Shown: positions 45,097 through 52,945, counted from the stretch's first letter. The stretch: DNA of 64,000 nucleotides from CAYPNF01 sp964411985 (GCA_964411985.1 CAYPNF010000022.1:62001-126000); one strand, 5' to 3'. The notes: generated from the letters alone by a model not told the origin. Translations and numbers: made by a program.

Positions 45097-45291
45097 GAAC
45101 TGAGTGCATCGATGTCTCCTAGAGACCGATGTAAAAGAAAGGATCAGCTGCTCCGCTGGGTGGGAGCGGCAGGGGTCGCACCCCTTCAGCCGACCTTATC
45201 GCGACGCTTCACCAGTCTACTGTCCGACGCGCAGGGATTGACCCGCCCCGCCCAAGCTGGCAGGGTAACAACCAGAGCTAAGGGACAAACC

Positions 45292-46218
45292 ATGCGAGCA
45301 TCTTTGCGCCACATCCTCACCACCATCGCCGTTCTCCTTGGCCTCTGGTCTGCTGGTTGTTTCTGCGCGCTGCAAGGCCAAGAAGTCGCCTGCCCAGAGT
45401 ACTTCGACTGCGGATTCGATTCGGTTTGGAGCAACGGCAGGACAATCGGTTATTCGACGAATGCCTATGATTTGAACTTGGATGGGAAGGTAGATTTCCG
45501 GTTTATCCACTGCGTCTTTGGTGGCGATAACGGCCAGCAACTACCCTATATCATCTGCAATTGGCGCGACGAGACCCAGGCCCTCTTCGCCGAACCACAT
45601 GTGCAAATGTACCTGAGTAAGCAGGAGGCAGACTGTCTTGCCCTTCCTCCCGAAGCACGGCTCGTTACACAGCAGCTTATCCCCGCCCAACCTCCCGCCG
45701 ACAGCACTTGGCATTGGATTCAGCCCACCAATGTCGCACGATTAAAAGGGATTGGGTTCGGGTGGACACTGCGGATTTTGCGATACGGAGAACCCTCGGG
45801 GAACACCATTCCACTTGAACCAGGGTATATCCAACGAAATACCATACTCCAAACAACGAATGCTCTGTTTGGTTTTCGCATCCAGCAACCCGATGGCTGG
45901 CACCTGGGATGGCTCAAACTCATATTCTTCTACTCCCCGACTGGAGGCGAAGTCCTCCAAATCGCGGAATCCTCCGTCAACCCAGTCCCCGACCAAGATG
46001 TCTTCGCGGGAGTGAAAATGGGCACCTTCCTGGATGTGGGCATGAAAGGCACCAACAGCCTCCAACTGTCCTGGTCTACCAACGCCACCAACATGGTACT
46101 GGAACAGAAGCTCAGGCTAACCGATCCCGCCTGGACGGTGGTGGCGGGCGTTACCAACAACCTGTACGCGGTCTCCCCCACCAACCCTGCGTCGTTCTTT
46201 CGACTGAAAGGCCAGTAA
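45292..46218 (+). CDS. Secreted hypothetical protein with shared C-terminal module
   Basis: A 308-aa exported protein starting at ATG 45292 with AGGG seven bases upstream; the leader is LRHILTTIAVLLGLWSAGCF. The central domain begins PEYFDCGFDSVWSNG, and its DLNLDGKVDFRFIHC segment is dockerin- or EF-hand-like in appearance (D-x-N-x-D-G). Later comes GFRIQQPDGWHLGWLKL. I do not recognise a named family. The C-terminus (about 60 residues, LQLSWSTNATN ... FFRLKGQ) is the module shared with other secreted proteins. It is the second of a run of secreted-protein genes. Confidence 0.78.
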   Translation: MRASLRHILTTIAVLLGLWSAGCFCALQGQEVACPEYFDCGFDSVWSNGRTIGYSTNAYDLNLDGKVDFRFIHCVFGGDNGQQLPYIICNWRDETQALFAEPHVQMYLSKQEADCLALPPEARLVTQQLIPAQPPADSTWHWIQPTNVARLKGIGFGWTLRILRYGEPSGNTIPLEPGYIQRNTILQTTNALFGFRIQQPDGWHLGWLKLIFFYSPTGGEVLQIAESSVNPVPDQDVFAGVKMGTFLDVGMKGTNSLQLSWSTNATNMVLEQKLRLTDPAWTVVAGVTNNLYAVSPTNPASFFRLKGQ

Positions 46219-46331
46219 CAGTTCCGAGGTGTTTTATGAGCAACCTGAAGAATCCTTGCGGTGAGGTAACGGTAACCGCCCCAGGCGCGGGACCAGCAAC
46301 GGGCGGTCGGAGCAGTTGGGAACGGAATAGC

Positions 46332-47033
46332 ATGAGACGATCCATTCTCAACGCAGTGGGATTGGCGCAGATTGCGGGCGTTCTCGTTTGCCGGAGCGCA
46401 TTCCCGCAAGGGACGCTACTCTTAAGGAATTTTGGCGATGGACTGAATGCCCCGATCTACGATCTCAATGGCGAACCCTTGTCTCCATTGCCCAATTACA
46501 GAGTGGCGTTGTACGGTGGTGGCATTGAATCATTAGCTCCCCTTGGCTACGCATCCCTGGTTTCCCCTGGTTATTTTGGCACCCCCGAACCCATTACCGT
46601 TCCATATACTGCCCTGGATTTGCTACAAATCCGTGTGTGGGATTCCAACGATGGAGCTACCTACGAGGAAGTAGCGCTCAGCGGGAGCCGTAAACTTGGC
46701 CATTCTGAACTCTTCAGAGCACCGTATCCTTTGGGGGATCCAAGCAAGGATCCGCCAGTTCCAGCTCCCGAACTGCTGGGTCTGAAAAGCTTCACCTTCC
46801 CTGTGGTGAATCCATCCATCAAAGTCAACGCCCCCACCATCGGGACCAATGGTTTCACTTTTGCGGTGACTGGACCTGGCAACGCGCCCCTGGAGATCCA
46901 GGCCACCACCAACCTGGCCAGCCAGAGTTGGGTGCCACTGCTCACAGGCACACTTACCAATGGGTCCTACACCTACACCGAGGCCCAGTGGACGAACTCA
47001 CCTGCAAGGTTCTATCGGGTGAAGTTGTGGTAA
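46332..47033 (+). CDS. Secreted hypothetical protein, paralogue of the PEP-CTERM neighbours but with the shared module at its C-terminus
   Basis: A 233-aa exported protein starting at ATG 46332 (RRSILNAVGLAQIAGVLVC leader). The domain after the signal, LLLRNFGDGLNAPIYDLNG followed by YRVALYGGGIESLAPLG, is closely related to the two genes that follow (for example LRNKDIVSGINAPVFDWNG). Unlike them it lacks a PEP-CTERM tail and instead ends in the FTFAVTGPGNAPLEIQ ... ARFYRVKLW module. An in-frame ATG at 46236 would give a longer, less leader-like N-terminus. The function is unknown. Confidence 0.8.
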   Translation: MRRSILNAVGLAQIAGVLVCRSAFPQGTLLLRNFGDGLNAPIYDLNGEPLSPLPNYRVALYGGGIESLAPLGYASLVSPGYFGTPEPITVPYTALDLLQIRVWDSNDGATYEEVALSGSRKLGHSELFRAPYPLGDPSKDPPVPAPELLGLKSFTFPVVNPSIKVNAPTIGTNGFTFAVTGPGNAPLEIQATTNLASQSWVPLLTGTLTNGSYTYTEAQWTNSPARFYRVKLW

Positions 47034-47079
47034 CGATGAAGACTGCACACCCGCATCGCCTACGAAAACGGTCCTTTCA

Positions 47080-47655
47080 TTGCTCCTCATAGCGTCGGCC
47101 TGTTTCGCTGCTCAGGTGGCTCAGGCGCAGACCTCCTTTGAGCTAAGGAACAAGGACATCGTCAGCGGCATCAACGCTCCTGTCTTTGACTGGAACGGCA
47201 ATCGTCTTTGGGGGCCAGACTGGAGGGTAGAGGTTTACGGGGGGCGTACGGCGGATTCCCTGACGCCATTGGTGTTGTTTGACTCCGGCGAACGTATCAG
47301 CGGACCCCTAGCTGCTCCCGGTTACTTCTGGTTAGCGCGGAGCACCGGGGGAATCGTTCAAGGATCTCCGCCTATGGGTTGGGTATGGCTCCAGGTGAGG
47401 GTATGGAATATGGAAGTTGGGCCGAATTACGAAGCGGCGGTAGGAAGTGGCATGGGCGGATTCGGCCAGTCACCACTTTTCTACGCGCTGGGTGGTTGTC
47501 CGACTTGCGACCTTCCTGAAGTTCCGCATGCCCTCATCGGCCTACAATCCTTCAGTGTGCTCCAGCCTGTGCCTGAACTTTCCACATCCGCTCTGCTGGC
47601 GATGGGACTGGCATGGCTGGTGTATGGCATTCGAAGCAGCAGGTCGGGTGTTTGA
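47080..47655 (+). CDS. PEP-CTERM-type secreted protein, paralogue; start region probably frameshifted
   Basis: About 191 aa from a TTG at 47080. The signal peptide LLIASACFAAQVAQA has no positively charged n-region in this frame. An ATG with a leader-like start (MKTAHPHRLRKR) exists at 47036 in another frame, so a single-base indel between 47036 and 47080 is likely. The body (LRNKDIVSGINAPVFDWNG, VEVYGGRTADSLTPLV) is paralogous to its neighbours. The C-terminus VPELSTSALLAMGLAWLVYGIRSSR is a degenerate PEP-CTERM sorting signal: PE motif, hydrophobic helix, basic end. It is probably membrane- or matrix-targeted if expressed. Confidence 0.65.
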   Translation: MLLIASACFAAQVAQAQTSFELRNKDIVSGINAPVFDWNGNRLWGPDWRVEVYGGRTADSLTPLVLFDSGERISGPLAAPGYFWLARSTGGIVQGSPPMGWVWLQVRVWNMEVGPNYEAAVGSGMGGFGQSPLFYALGGCPTCDLPEVPHALIGLQSFSVLQPVPELSTSALLAMGLAWLVYGIRSSRSGV

Positions 47656-47683
47656 TGAGTGGTAGCTTAACGAAAACAGCATA

Positions 47684-48232
47684 ATGAAAACGCTCTTCAG
47701 GTTCTTGGCGGTTTGCATGCTTGCTCACACTGGGATGCCGCAGGGGATGGTGTGGTTTGCGAACAAGGATTCGACATGTACATGCGGCCTAGTTGATGCA
47801 CCTTTCTCCGATTTTCAGGGGATACGCCTCGCTGGTCCCAGTTACGTTGCCCAACTATACTGGGGAACTGAGGAAACTAGTTTATCCCCCATCGGGGATG
47901 CTCTGCCCTTCAAGATTAACGGATACTTCGTCGGGCAAACGCGGACGCTGCCAATTCAGGGCGGATATCCTGCTTGGGTTCAGGTTCGGGCTTGGGAGAT
48001 TGCTGGCGGCAATTCCTATGAGGAAGCGAAGGATGCTGGAGTCTATACTGGGGTATCCAATGTTCTTTATCTGCCAAGAACGGGAAACCCTTACCTAAGT
48101 GGTGGGGACGGGCCTTATCCAATGGTCGGTCTCAAATATATGGGTATCCCAGAACCCGCCACTTATGCCCTGATGCTGATGGGCGCCTGCGCCTTAGGTT
48201 GGCTGGTCAGAAGCGGAAGGCATGGCGGGTGA
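47684..48232 (+). CDS. PEP-CTERM sorting-domain protein, paralogue
   Basis: A 182-aa exported protein. The leader is MKTLFRFLAVCMLAHTGMPQG. The body has FANKDSTCTCGLVDAPFSDF and YVAQLYWGTEETSLSPIG, paralogous to the two upstream genes. It ends in a canonical PEP-CTERM signal, IPEPATYALMLMGACALGWL, followed by a basic VRSGRHGG tail, recognised in other bacteria by the EpsH/exosortase system. No exosortase gene is visible in this window. Its 3' end overlaps the convergent small gene at 48207 by 26 bp. Confidence 0.82.
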   Translation: MKTLFRFLAVCMLAHTGMPQGMVWFANKDSTCTCGLVDAPFSDFQGIRLAGPSYVAQLYWGTEETSLSPIGDALPFKINGYFVGQTRTLPIQGGYPAWVQVRAWEIAGGNSYEEAKDAGVYTGVSNVLYLPRTGNPYLSGGDGPYPMVGLKYMGIPEPATYALMLMGACALGWLVRSGRHGG

Positions 48233-48530
48233 TTGTGATGCCGTCCGACTCACCCAACAGGTAAAATCTCCCGTCTGGAGAGTGCAGTGCAATCTGCTCG
48301 CGCCTCTCGTCTCGCTCTAATACCTCGATTACCTGTCCGTGAATCGGGCCAATGCCGACTGCGTTGCCAGCATCTGGATAAGCAAGCTCGGCATCGCGGG
48401 CAACTCGCTCCCAAGTACCAACCGCAAATACTCCACGCCCCGAGTGGGAAACCGTCAGGAGAAACCGCCCGGTCGCGTCAAAGCCCATTGCGACCAGTCC
48501 TCCGACGAAAAGATGCTTGGGCTGAGTCAT
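48207..48530 (-). CDS. Hypothetical protein
   Basis: A 107-aa frame starting at ATG 48530 (MTQPKHLFVGGLVAMGFDAT). It contains FLLTVSHSGRGVFAVGTWER and SPDGRFYLLGESDGITI and looks like a compact all-beta protein. It has no signal peptide and I recognise no family. The longer frame upstream runs through non-coding sequence and should be ignored. It is the last of four small minus-strand genes beside the attC-like element. Confidence 0.6.
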   Translation of the reverse strand: MTQPKHLFVGGLVAMGFDATGRFLLTVSHSGRGVFAVGTWERVARDAELAYPDAGNAVGIGPIHGQVIEVLERDERREQIALHSPDGRFYLLGESDGITITRHAFRF

Positions 48531-48676
48531 GGCGTCTTGACCGAGCAATCCGGACCAGCGACTCGGCATCGTTGGTCTTTGGTTTGAGGTTCGGTGTTCA
48601 TGGCGAAGATCGCGGCGTTTGCGGGCATTGGTTCCACTCTGCTCCGCAGCAATACACCCTTCTGGGTTAGGCCAAA

Positions 48677-49105
48677 TCACCTAGTCCTCCGAAATACCTT
48701 CACCTCGTTACTCGACACAGACACTCCTTTCGGACTTTCAGGCAGGATTCGGAGCTCACTATCAGTCAAACTCACAATCCGTGCCTGATTTGTCATGGGC
48801 ACTGGTGCATTTGGGCTACTATGTTTAGTCGTGACCACAGTCAGCAGCCCGTTTTTGGCTTGGAGCATTCCTTCCAAGTCCGAACTAACTGACTGCCCGT
48901 CTGGACTGTGACCGGTGGTGTGCTGCACATAGTGCCCGTCATCCGAAACCTTCATTGTGGTCTTGAACTCCGACCCGTCTTGATTTGACGTGTCCATAGT
49001 CCAAATCCCGGCGCACTTCCTCGTCATATCAACATCACCTGAACGCTTGCATCCACCAAGCACCAGAACCATGACGGCAAATACGGAATAGAAATACGAG
49101 ATCAT
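48677..49105 (-). CDS. Small lipoprotein (possible integron-type gene cassette)
   Basis: A 142-aa protein with lipoprotein leader MISYFYSVFAVMVLVLGGC (lipobox LGGC). The mature part, with CAGIWTMDTSNQDGSEF and FKTTMKVSDDGHYVQ, looks like a small lipocalin-like beta-barrel; its function is unknown. Its ATG lies ~15 nt after the R'-like end of the attC-like palindrome (49120-49208), the spacing typical of an integron cassette ORF. Confidence 0.72.
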   Translation of the reverse strand: MISYFYSVFAVMVLVLGGCKRSGDVDMTRKCAGIWTMDTSNQDGSEFKTTMKVSDDGHYVQHTTGHSPDGQSVSSDLEGMLQAKNGLLTVVTTKHSSPNAPVPMTNQARIVSLTDSELRILPESPKGVSVSSNEVKVFRRTR

Positions 49106-49119
49106 GCTGGCTTAGCCAT

Positions 49120-49208
49120 ATCAACGCTCCGGCTCAGGCACGCCGAGTAATTCTTGTCCAGCCAGCCGAAGCCTGATTTCGGCGCTGCCTGAAGCGGGAT
49201 GGTTGGGC
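49120..49208 (-). other. attC-like imperfect palindrome (possible integron recombination site)
   Basis: On the minus strand GCCCAAC (49208-49202, fits RYYYAAC) is followed by an arm GCTTCAGGCAGCGCCGA, a ~32-nt loop and the facing arm TCGGCG(T)GCCTGAGC, then GTTGATA. The arms pair over ~15 bp with single-base bulges, as in attC. GTTGATA is an imperfect GTTRRRY. A further GTTGGGC, complementary to GCCCAAC, starts ~280 bp upstream on the same strand (49493-49487), which matches the two ends of one cassette. No integron integrase is present in the window. Confidence 0.45.
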
Positions 49209-49212
49209 ATTC

Positions 49213-49473
49213 TTAATCACTCCGCAACACAACCGCTCCCGTATAAACGCCAGCCACAACCAGGCACAACACCTCGACAATGGCAAGCACACGAGCCACT
49301 CGCTCCGGCATCAGTGATGTCACGAAATTGAATGTGGCGACTGCCGCAAGCGGCACGGCTGCCGAAAAGCCATCCATCAGACCAATGCTCAAAGTCGAGA
49401 GCGTGAATAACCCGCCGAGGCCAAGCGCAAACTGTCGCGCTGTTGCCTCCGGCATGATCGTTCGAATGTTCAT
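49213..49473 (-). CDS. Small hydrophobic membrane protein (possible gene cassette)
   Basis: About 86 aa from ATG 49473 (MNIRTIMPEATARQFALGLG); ATG 49455 is equally possible. Three hydrophobic segments, including FTLSTLSIGLMDGFSAAV, PLAAVATFNFVTSLM and VLAIVEVLCLVVAGVYTGAV, indicate an integral membrane protein of unknown family. It lies between GTTGGGC (49493-49487) and the attC-like GCCCAAC (49208-49202), so it fits as the ORF of a single cassette. Confidence 0.6.
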   Translation of the reverse strand: MNIRTIMPEATARQFALGLGGLFTLSTLSIGLMDGFSAAVPLAAVATFNFVTSLMPERVARVLAIVEVLCLVVAGVYTGAVVLRSD

Positions 49474-49572
49474 GAAGCGTCGCGACGCCCAACTGTGCTT
49501 ATACGATTGCCAAACGTTGATTGACCGCCGGAAAAAGGCCAATTCTCCCGTGTGTAACTTGTTCCAAGGCAA

Positions 49573-49815
49573 TCATGATTTCTCGAAACGTCCCATAGCC
49601 AAACGTTTATTGCAATCCGGAAAGAGATGCACCGACAGGCCTCCATCACGCCTCCCCCGACTCACGCCAAAACCGTACCGAGCTCCCCCAGCCGTCACAT
49701 AGCAGCCTTGGAGGTCAGCAGGTGCGGTAGGGGTGATAACCGTTATCGCTCGATCCTCCCGGGCGGCCGCAAACACCTCTTTTGAGAATTTTTTCGCGAG
49801 GGGAGACCTACCCAC
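49573..49815 (-). CDS. Doubtful small ORF
   Basis: 80 codons from a GTG start, containing TPTAPADLQGCYVTAGGARY. The composition is not clearly coding, and I recognise nothing. It is reported because it fills the interval upstream of the cassette-like genes. Confidence 0.25.
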   Translation of the reverse strand: MGRSPLAKKFSKEVFAAAREDRAITVITPTAPADLQGCYVTAGGARYGFGVSRGRRDGGLSVHLFPDCNKRLAMGRFEKS

Positions 49816-50007
49816 AATTTCGACGACCTGGAATAGTCTCGCACCCGCTTATTCCCCTCAGCCCGGCCATGAATACCGTCGCCGACCAAACCCAGGCTCG
49901 ATCACTCGCTAATGGGAGACAACGCTTAACCAATACCGGGAGGCGATGGCAATCCGGACATGCCAAGCCCAGATCGGAGCTTAAGGCAAAAGAAGGTAAG
50001 CACGTTG

Positions 50008-51072
50008 TCATGGGGAAACCGGGGCGAGGACGACGCGAAAGCCAATGTCGATGCTCTGGACGGCTGGCGTAGCGTAATTTCTAAGCGCCGAACGACAGTA
50101 AGCGGCGTAGCTGTTCCAGCAGCCGCCCCGCAACACGCGGTACGAGCCAGCCCCGGCACCCTTCGGATCGGTAACGCTCCCGCCGGGATACTTTCCATAC
50201 CAATTCAAACACCGATCGGAACACCACTCCCAGACATTCCCGCTCATGTCATATAGCCCCCAAGCGTTCGGCGGTTTCTGGCCCACCGGGTACGTGTTCC
50301 AGCCGGTATTGCCGGTATACCAAGCGTAAGATCCAATCCCGGTGTACGACAAATCATCGCCCCAGTAAAACCTCGTAGTGGTTCCTGCCCGGCAGGCATA
50401 CTCCCACTCCGCCTCCGTAGGTAACCGATACTCGTACCCAGCCGGGATCAACCCGGCTTGCCGGTCTTGCTGCGTCCGTTTGTCACAATAGTTTGTTGCA
50501 TCCAGCCAGCTCACTTGCTCCACCGGCTGTGTCAAATCCCCTGTGAAATGAGACGGGTTGCCGCCCAATACCGCCTGATATTCCGCCTGCGTTACCTCAT
50601 ACCTGCCCATCCAATACCCCCTGGTCAAAGTCACCGTCGTCTGGGGACCTTCATCTGGATATCGGTCTTTTTCCCTGCTCGGGCTGCCCATCACAAATGT
50701 GCCCGGCGCTATCCAGGCGAACCGGTTCGTATCAGGCTCCCAGGGCTTTGCACTCACCCGATAGTACCGTTGGGATCGTGTCGCTACCGAGAGCGCGTCT
50801 ACCTTGTTGGTCGGACTGCCCGTGCCCGCAATGCCTGACTTGAGCACTTGCCACTGCGGCAAAGTATCCGCGTAATCGACCTGGTAGACCCAATTAGACG
50901 CAGTGCCAAAGCCAATTACAAAGTCGCTGCCTGTTCTGGTGCCTGTGGCGGTTACCGCATCGCTTGAGAGACAAGGTGGTAGCCAGAGCCACAGCGCCAA
51001 GAATCCTACGAGGCTAAGGCCCCGGACCAGTCCTAAACCGGCTCCGATAACACCACCTGCTCTCCTGAACAT
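50008..51072 (-). CDS. Secreted SUMF1 (formylglycine-generating-enzyme-like) domain protein
   Basis: A 354-aa exported protein from ATG 51072 with hydrophobic leader LVGFLALWLWLPPCLSS. The first ~70 mature residues are the module shared with other secreted proteins (WVYQVDYADTLPQW ... QRYYRVSAKP). The rest is a SUMF1/FGE-sulfatase domain: FVMGSPSREKDRYPDEGPQ, YEVTQAEYQAVLGGNPSHF, YRLPTEAEWEYACRAG, GLYDMSGNVWEWCSD and RGGCWNSYAAYCRSA. The two cysteines do not sit in the exact arrangement of true formylglycine-generating enzymes, and no sulfatase gene is nearby. I therefore call it a SUMF1-domain surface protein, possibly lectin-like. Confidence 0.86.
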   Translation of the reverse strand: MFRRAGGVIGAGLGLVRGLSLVGFLALWLWLPPCLSSDAVTATGTRTGSDFVIGFGTASNWVYQVDYADTLPQWQVLKSGIAGTGSPTNKVDALSVATRSQRYYRVSAKPWEPDTNRFAWIAPGTFVMGSPSREKDRYPDEGPQTTVTLTRGYWMGRYEVTQAEYQAVLGGNPSHFTGDLTQPVEQVSWLDATNYCDKRTQQDRQAGLIPAGYEYRLPTEAEWEYACRAGTTTRFYWGDDLSYTGIGSYAWYTGNTGWNTYPVGQKPPNAWGLYDMSGNVWEWCSDRCLNWYGKYPGGSVTDPKGAGAGSYRVLRGGCWNSYAAYCRSALRNYATPAVQSIDIGFRVVLAPVSP

Positions 51073-51582
51073 AGCTCTTGTCCCCACCAGAATGACACAC
51101 CCCAAATAGGTCCATCGCCGTTTCTGCGTCAGAGTGAGTCTACGCCTGCCGTGATGTGGGAATAAAGCCCAAATCAGGAACAAGGCGAATCAGAGTCGCC
51201 TTTGCGGAATTTCTTTCATTTGGGAAAACGCGTCCACCCTCCCACCCACCCGTACAAAAGCGCCCCCCGACCCCCGGTAGCTCAAACCTTCACTATTCGC
51301 ACCTAATTGATACTGAACAACTAATCGCGTTACCAAAAACCGATTAAACATTCCCTAGATTGTACGAAGGAATGGGTTTCTTTCCGAGGATGCAACAGAA
51401 AACGGCTGGTCATCAGGAGACTTCGCATACCTGTTTCCGTGAAACGAGGTAGCAGCCAATGGCGGGACTGAGTTTGTTGAAACTGGCCAGACCCGTGCAG
51501 TTACGAATGGTGCACTGTAAGCCACAATGGCGTCGAACACTTCGCTTTAGCAGTGCTGTGCCGTTGGTCTCTCGTTTGAAAT
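51073..51582. other. Stretch without recognised gene
   Basis: About 510 bp between the SUMF1-domain gene and the frameshifted gene. The minus-strand frame around 51355-51540 (61 codons) has no coding features I trust, and I see no RNA signature. Confidence 0.35.
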
Positions 51583-52084
51583 TCAATCGCGGCCGCGGAG
51601 ATCGCTGCGTTCGGGTGATTGGGCTCGCGGTTCGTCACCTTCCCGCACGCTCGGGCCGGTCGACTCATAGGCCCCGTCGAACCGCCGTTCAGGAGCCTGA
51701 GAGCCAAGCATCTCCCGGCTATACAAGAGGCACACACGCCAGTCACCTTTAGGAGGAGAAAGCATCGGGAACTGGAGTGAACCACCGGCCGGAATGATCG
51801 AGTGTTCCCCGCCCCGGATAATCGCTCTGCCGCGTTTCCCACACCCTCGGGAGGCCATCCGGACGCGGCACGCAGACCTGCTGCCTCACGTTCCATACCA
51901 AGACCGGGCGGCCTCCCGGATTCGTCACCCGAAATACGGCGTCCCTTCCACCGACGGGGCTATCCGACCAAAGGACCAACTCCACCCGGAGCCGACCACG
52001 CTCTGCCTCCTGCTCCAGGTGGTTCACGGAGTTCCCGATCCAGAGATCGCAATTATTCCTACTGACCTCCAGCGAGAGCAGCAA
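51583..52084 (-). pseudogene. Frameshifted hypothetical gene
   Basis: Two minus-strand frames join into one protein-like sequence. The first (52084 to about 51805) reads CDLWIGNSVNHLEQEAERG and FRVTNPGGRPVLVWNVRQQV. It then shifts at the G-rich run ggggcgggg near 51810. The second frame (to 51583) continues IIPAGGSLQFPMLSPPKGDW and WRVCLLYSREMLGSQAPER. Adding one G restores a continuous ~165-aa protein. The start is a TTG, after a hydrophobic stretch with no ATG, so the 5' end may also be damaged. The fold looks like a small beta-sandwich of unknown function. Either a real frameshift or a sequencing error in a homopolymer is possible. Confidence 0.6.
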
Positions 52085-52174
52085 AAAGAGTGCAATTCTG
52101 CTGCTGATAGGCTACCGTCTGCTCGGTATTTGTTGTGTGGCTGCAAGCAGCCAGGAAGAATCATAGAAGCACCC

Positions 52175-52945
52175 GTGCCCCCTTTATCATCATTGGAGGA
52201 AATAGCCCTCGCCTCGTTGGAGGCGGGCCGGTTGCTTATGGAAAGCGGCGCGGGTGGGAGCACCGTGGAAGAGCATGTGCATACGGTGGCACGCAAACTG
52301 GGGGCGGAACGGGTTGACCTCCGGATGGGCTACGCTTCCCTGGCTGTCACAGTGGAGGCCGGGAGCCGTACCATCACGAGGATGCGTAAAGTCGGGCCTC
52401 ACGGGGTGAATCATCGGCTTGAGCACGCTGTGAAGCTTCTGGTGATGCGCATGGGTGAGACGACCCATACTGCGGTGTCCGTGCGAAGAGAGCTTGACCG
52501 TTTGGTCCGCGAGACTCCGCATCATCCACTTTGGTTTACGTCGGTGGCCGTGGGGATGGCGTGTGCGGCGTTTGGGAGGTTGCTGGGGGTGGACTGGATG
52601 GGACTGGGGCCCGTGTTCGCAGCGGCAGCGCTGGGGCAGTATTTTCGACGTCGTCTGGCGCTTCGCCAGGTGAACTTGTTCATCACCACCGCCATGATCT
52701 CGTTCCTGGGATCGGCCGTAGCGGGTTTGGGAGCCCGGTGGCTGCACAGCCAGACTGTGGACACCGCCATGATCGCTGCCGTGTTGTTGCTGGTGCCGGG
52801 CCTGCCTGCGGTGAATGCGCAAAACGACATCCTGGAGGGGCGTCCGACGTTGGGAAGTGCACGGGCAGTCTGGGTGGCGTTCGTTTTGATCTTTCTCACG
52901 CTCGGCCTCTGGATGAGCCGGGCGCTTCTTGGGGAGGTCTCATGA
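52175..52945 (+). CDS. Threonine/serine exporter, ThrE N-terminal (YjjP-like) subunit
   Basis: About 256 aa from GTG 52175, matching the length of YjjP. The open frame upstream to 51794 runs antisense to the frameshifted gene and is not coding. EEIALASLEAGRLLMESGAG, STVEEHVHTVARKLGAE and TITRMRKVGPHGVNHRLEHA form the conserved cytoplasmic N-terminal domain, followed by membrane segments (VAVGMACAAFGRLLGV, TTAMISFLGSAVAGLGA) and the typical VPGLPAVNAQNDILEG loop. Its TGA overlaps the next ATG (ATGA), so the two subunits are translationally coupled. It exports amino acids, probably threonine or serine. Confidence 0.85.
   Translation: MPPLSSLEEIALASLEAGRLLMESGAGGSTVEEHVHTVARKLGAERVDLRMGYASLAVTVEAGSRTITRMRKVGPHGVNHRLEHAVKLLVMRMGETTHTAVSVRRELDRLVRETPHHPLWFTSVAVGMACAAFGRLLGVDWMGLGPVFAAAALGQYFRRRLALRQVNLFITTAMISFLGSAVAGLGARWLHSQTVDTAMIAAVLLLVPGLPAVNAQNDILEGRPTLGSARAVWVAFVLIFLTLGLWMSRALLGEVS

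Noticed and set aside
48536..48670. A second attC site after the lipoprotein gene
   Set aside because: A GCCTAAC 5' end is present, but I find no matching GTTRRRY 3' end or facing arms, so only the site at 49120-49208 is reported.
50008..51072. Genuine sulfatase-activating formylglycine-generating enzyme
   Set aside because: The cysteine arrangement (GGCWNSYAAYC) does not match the catalytic pair of FGE, a leader and an extra module precede the domain, and no sulfatase is nearby.
51794..52174. N-terminal extension of the ThrE-like protein
   Set aside because: This stretch is antisense to the frameshifted minus-strand gene, has no domain character, and the YjjP-type length is reached from GTG 52175.
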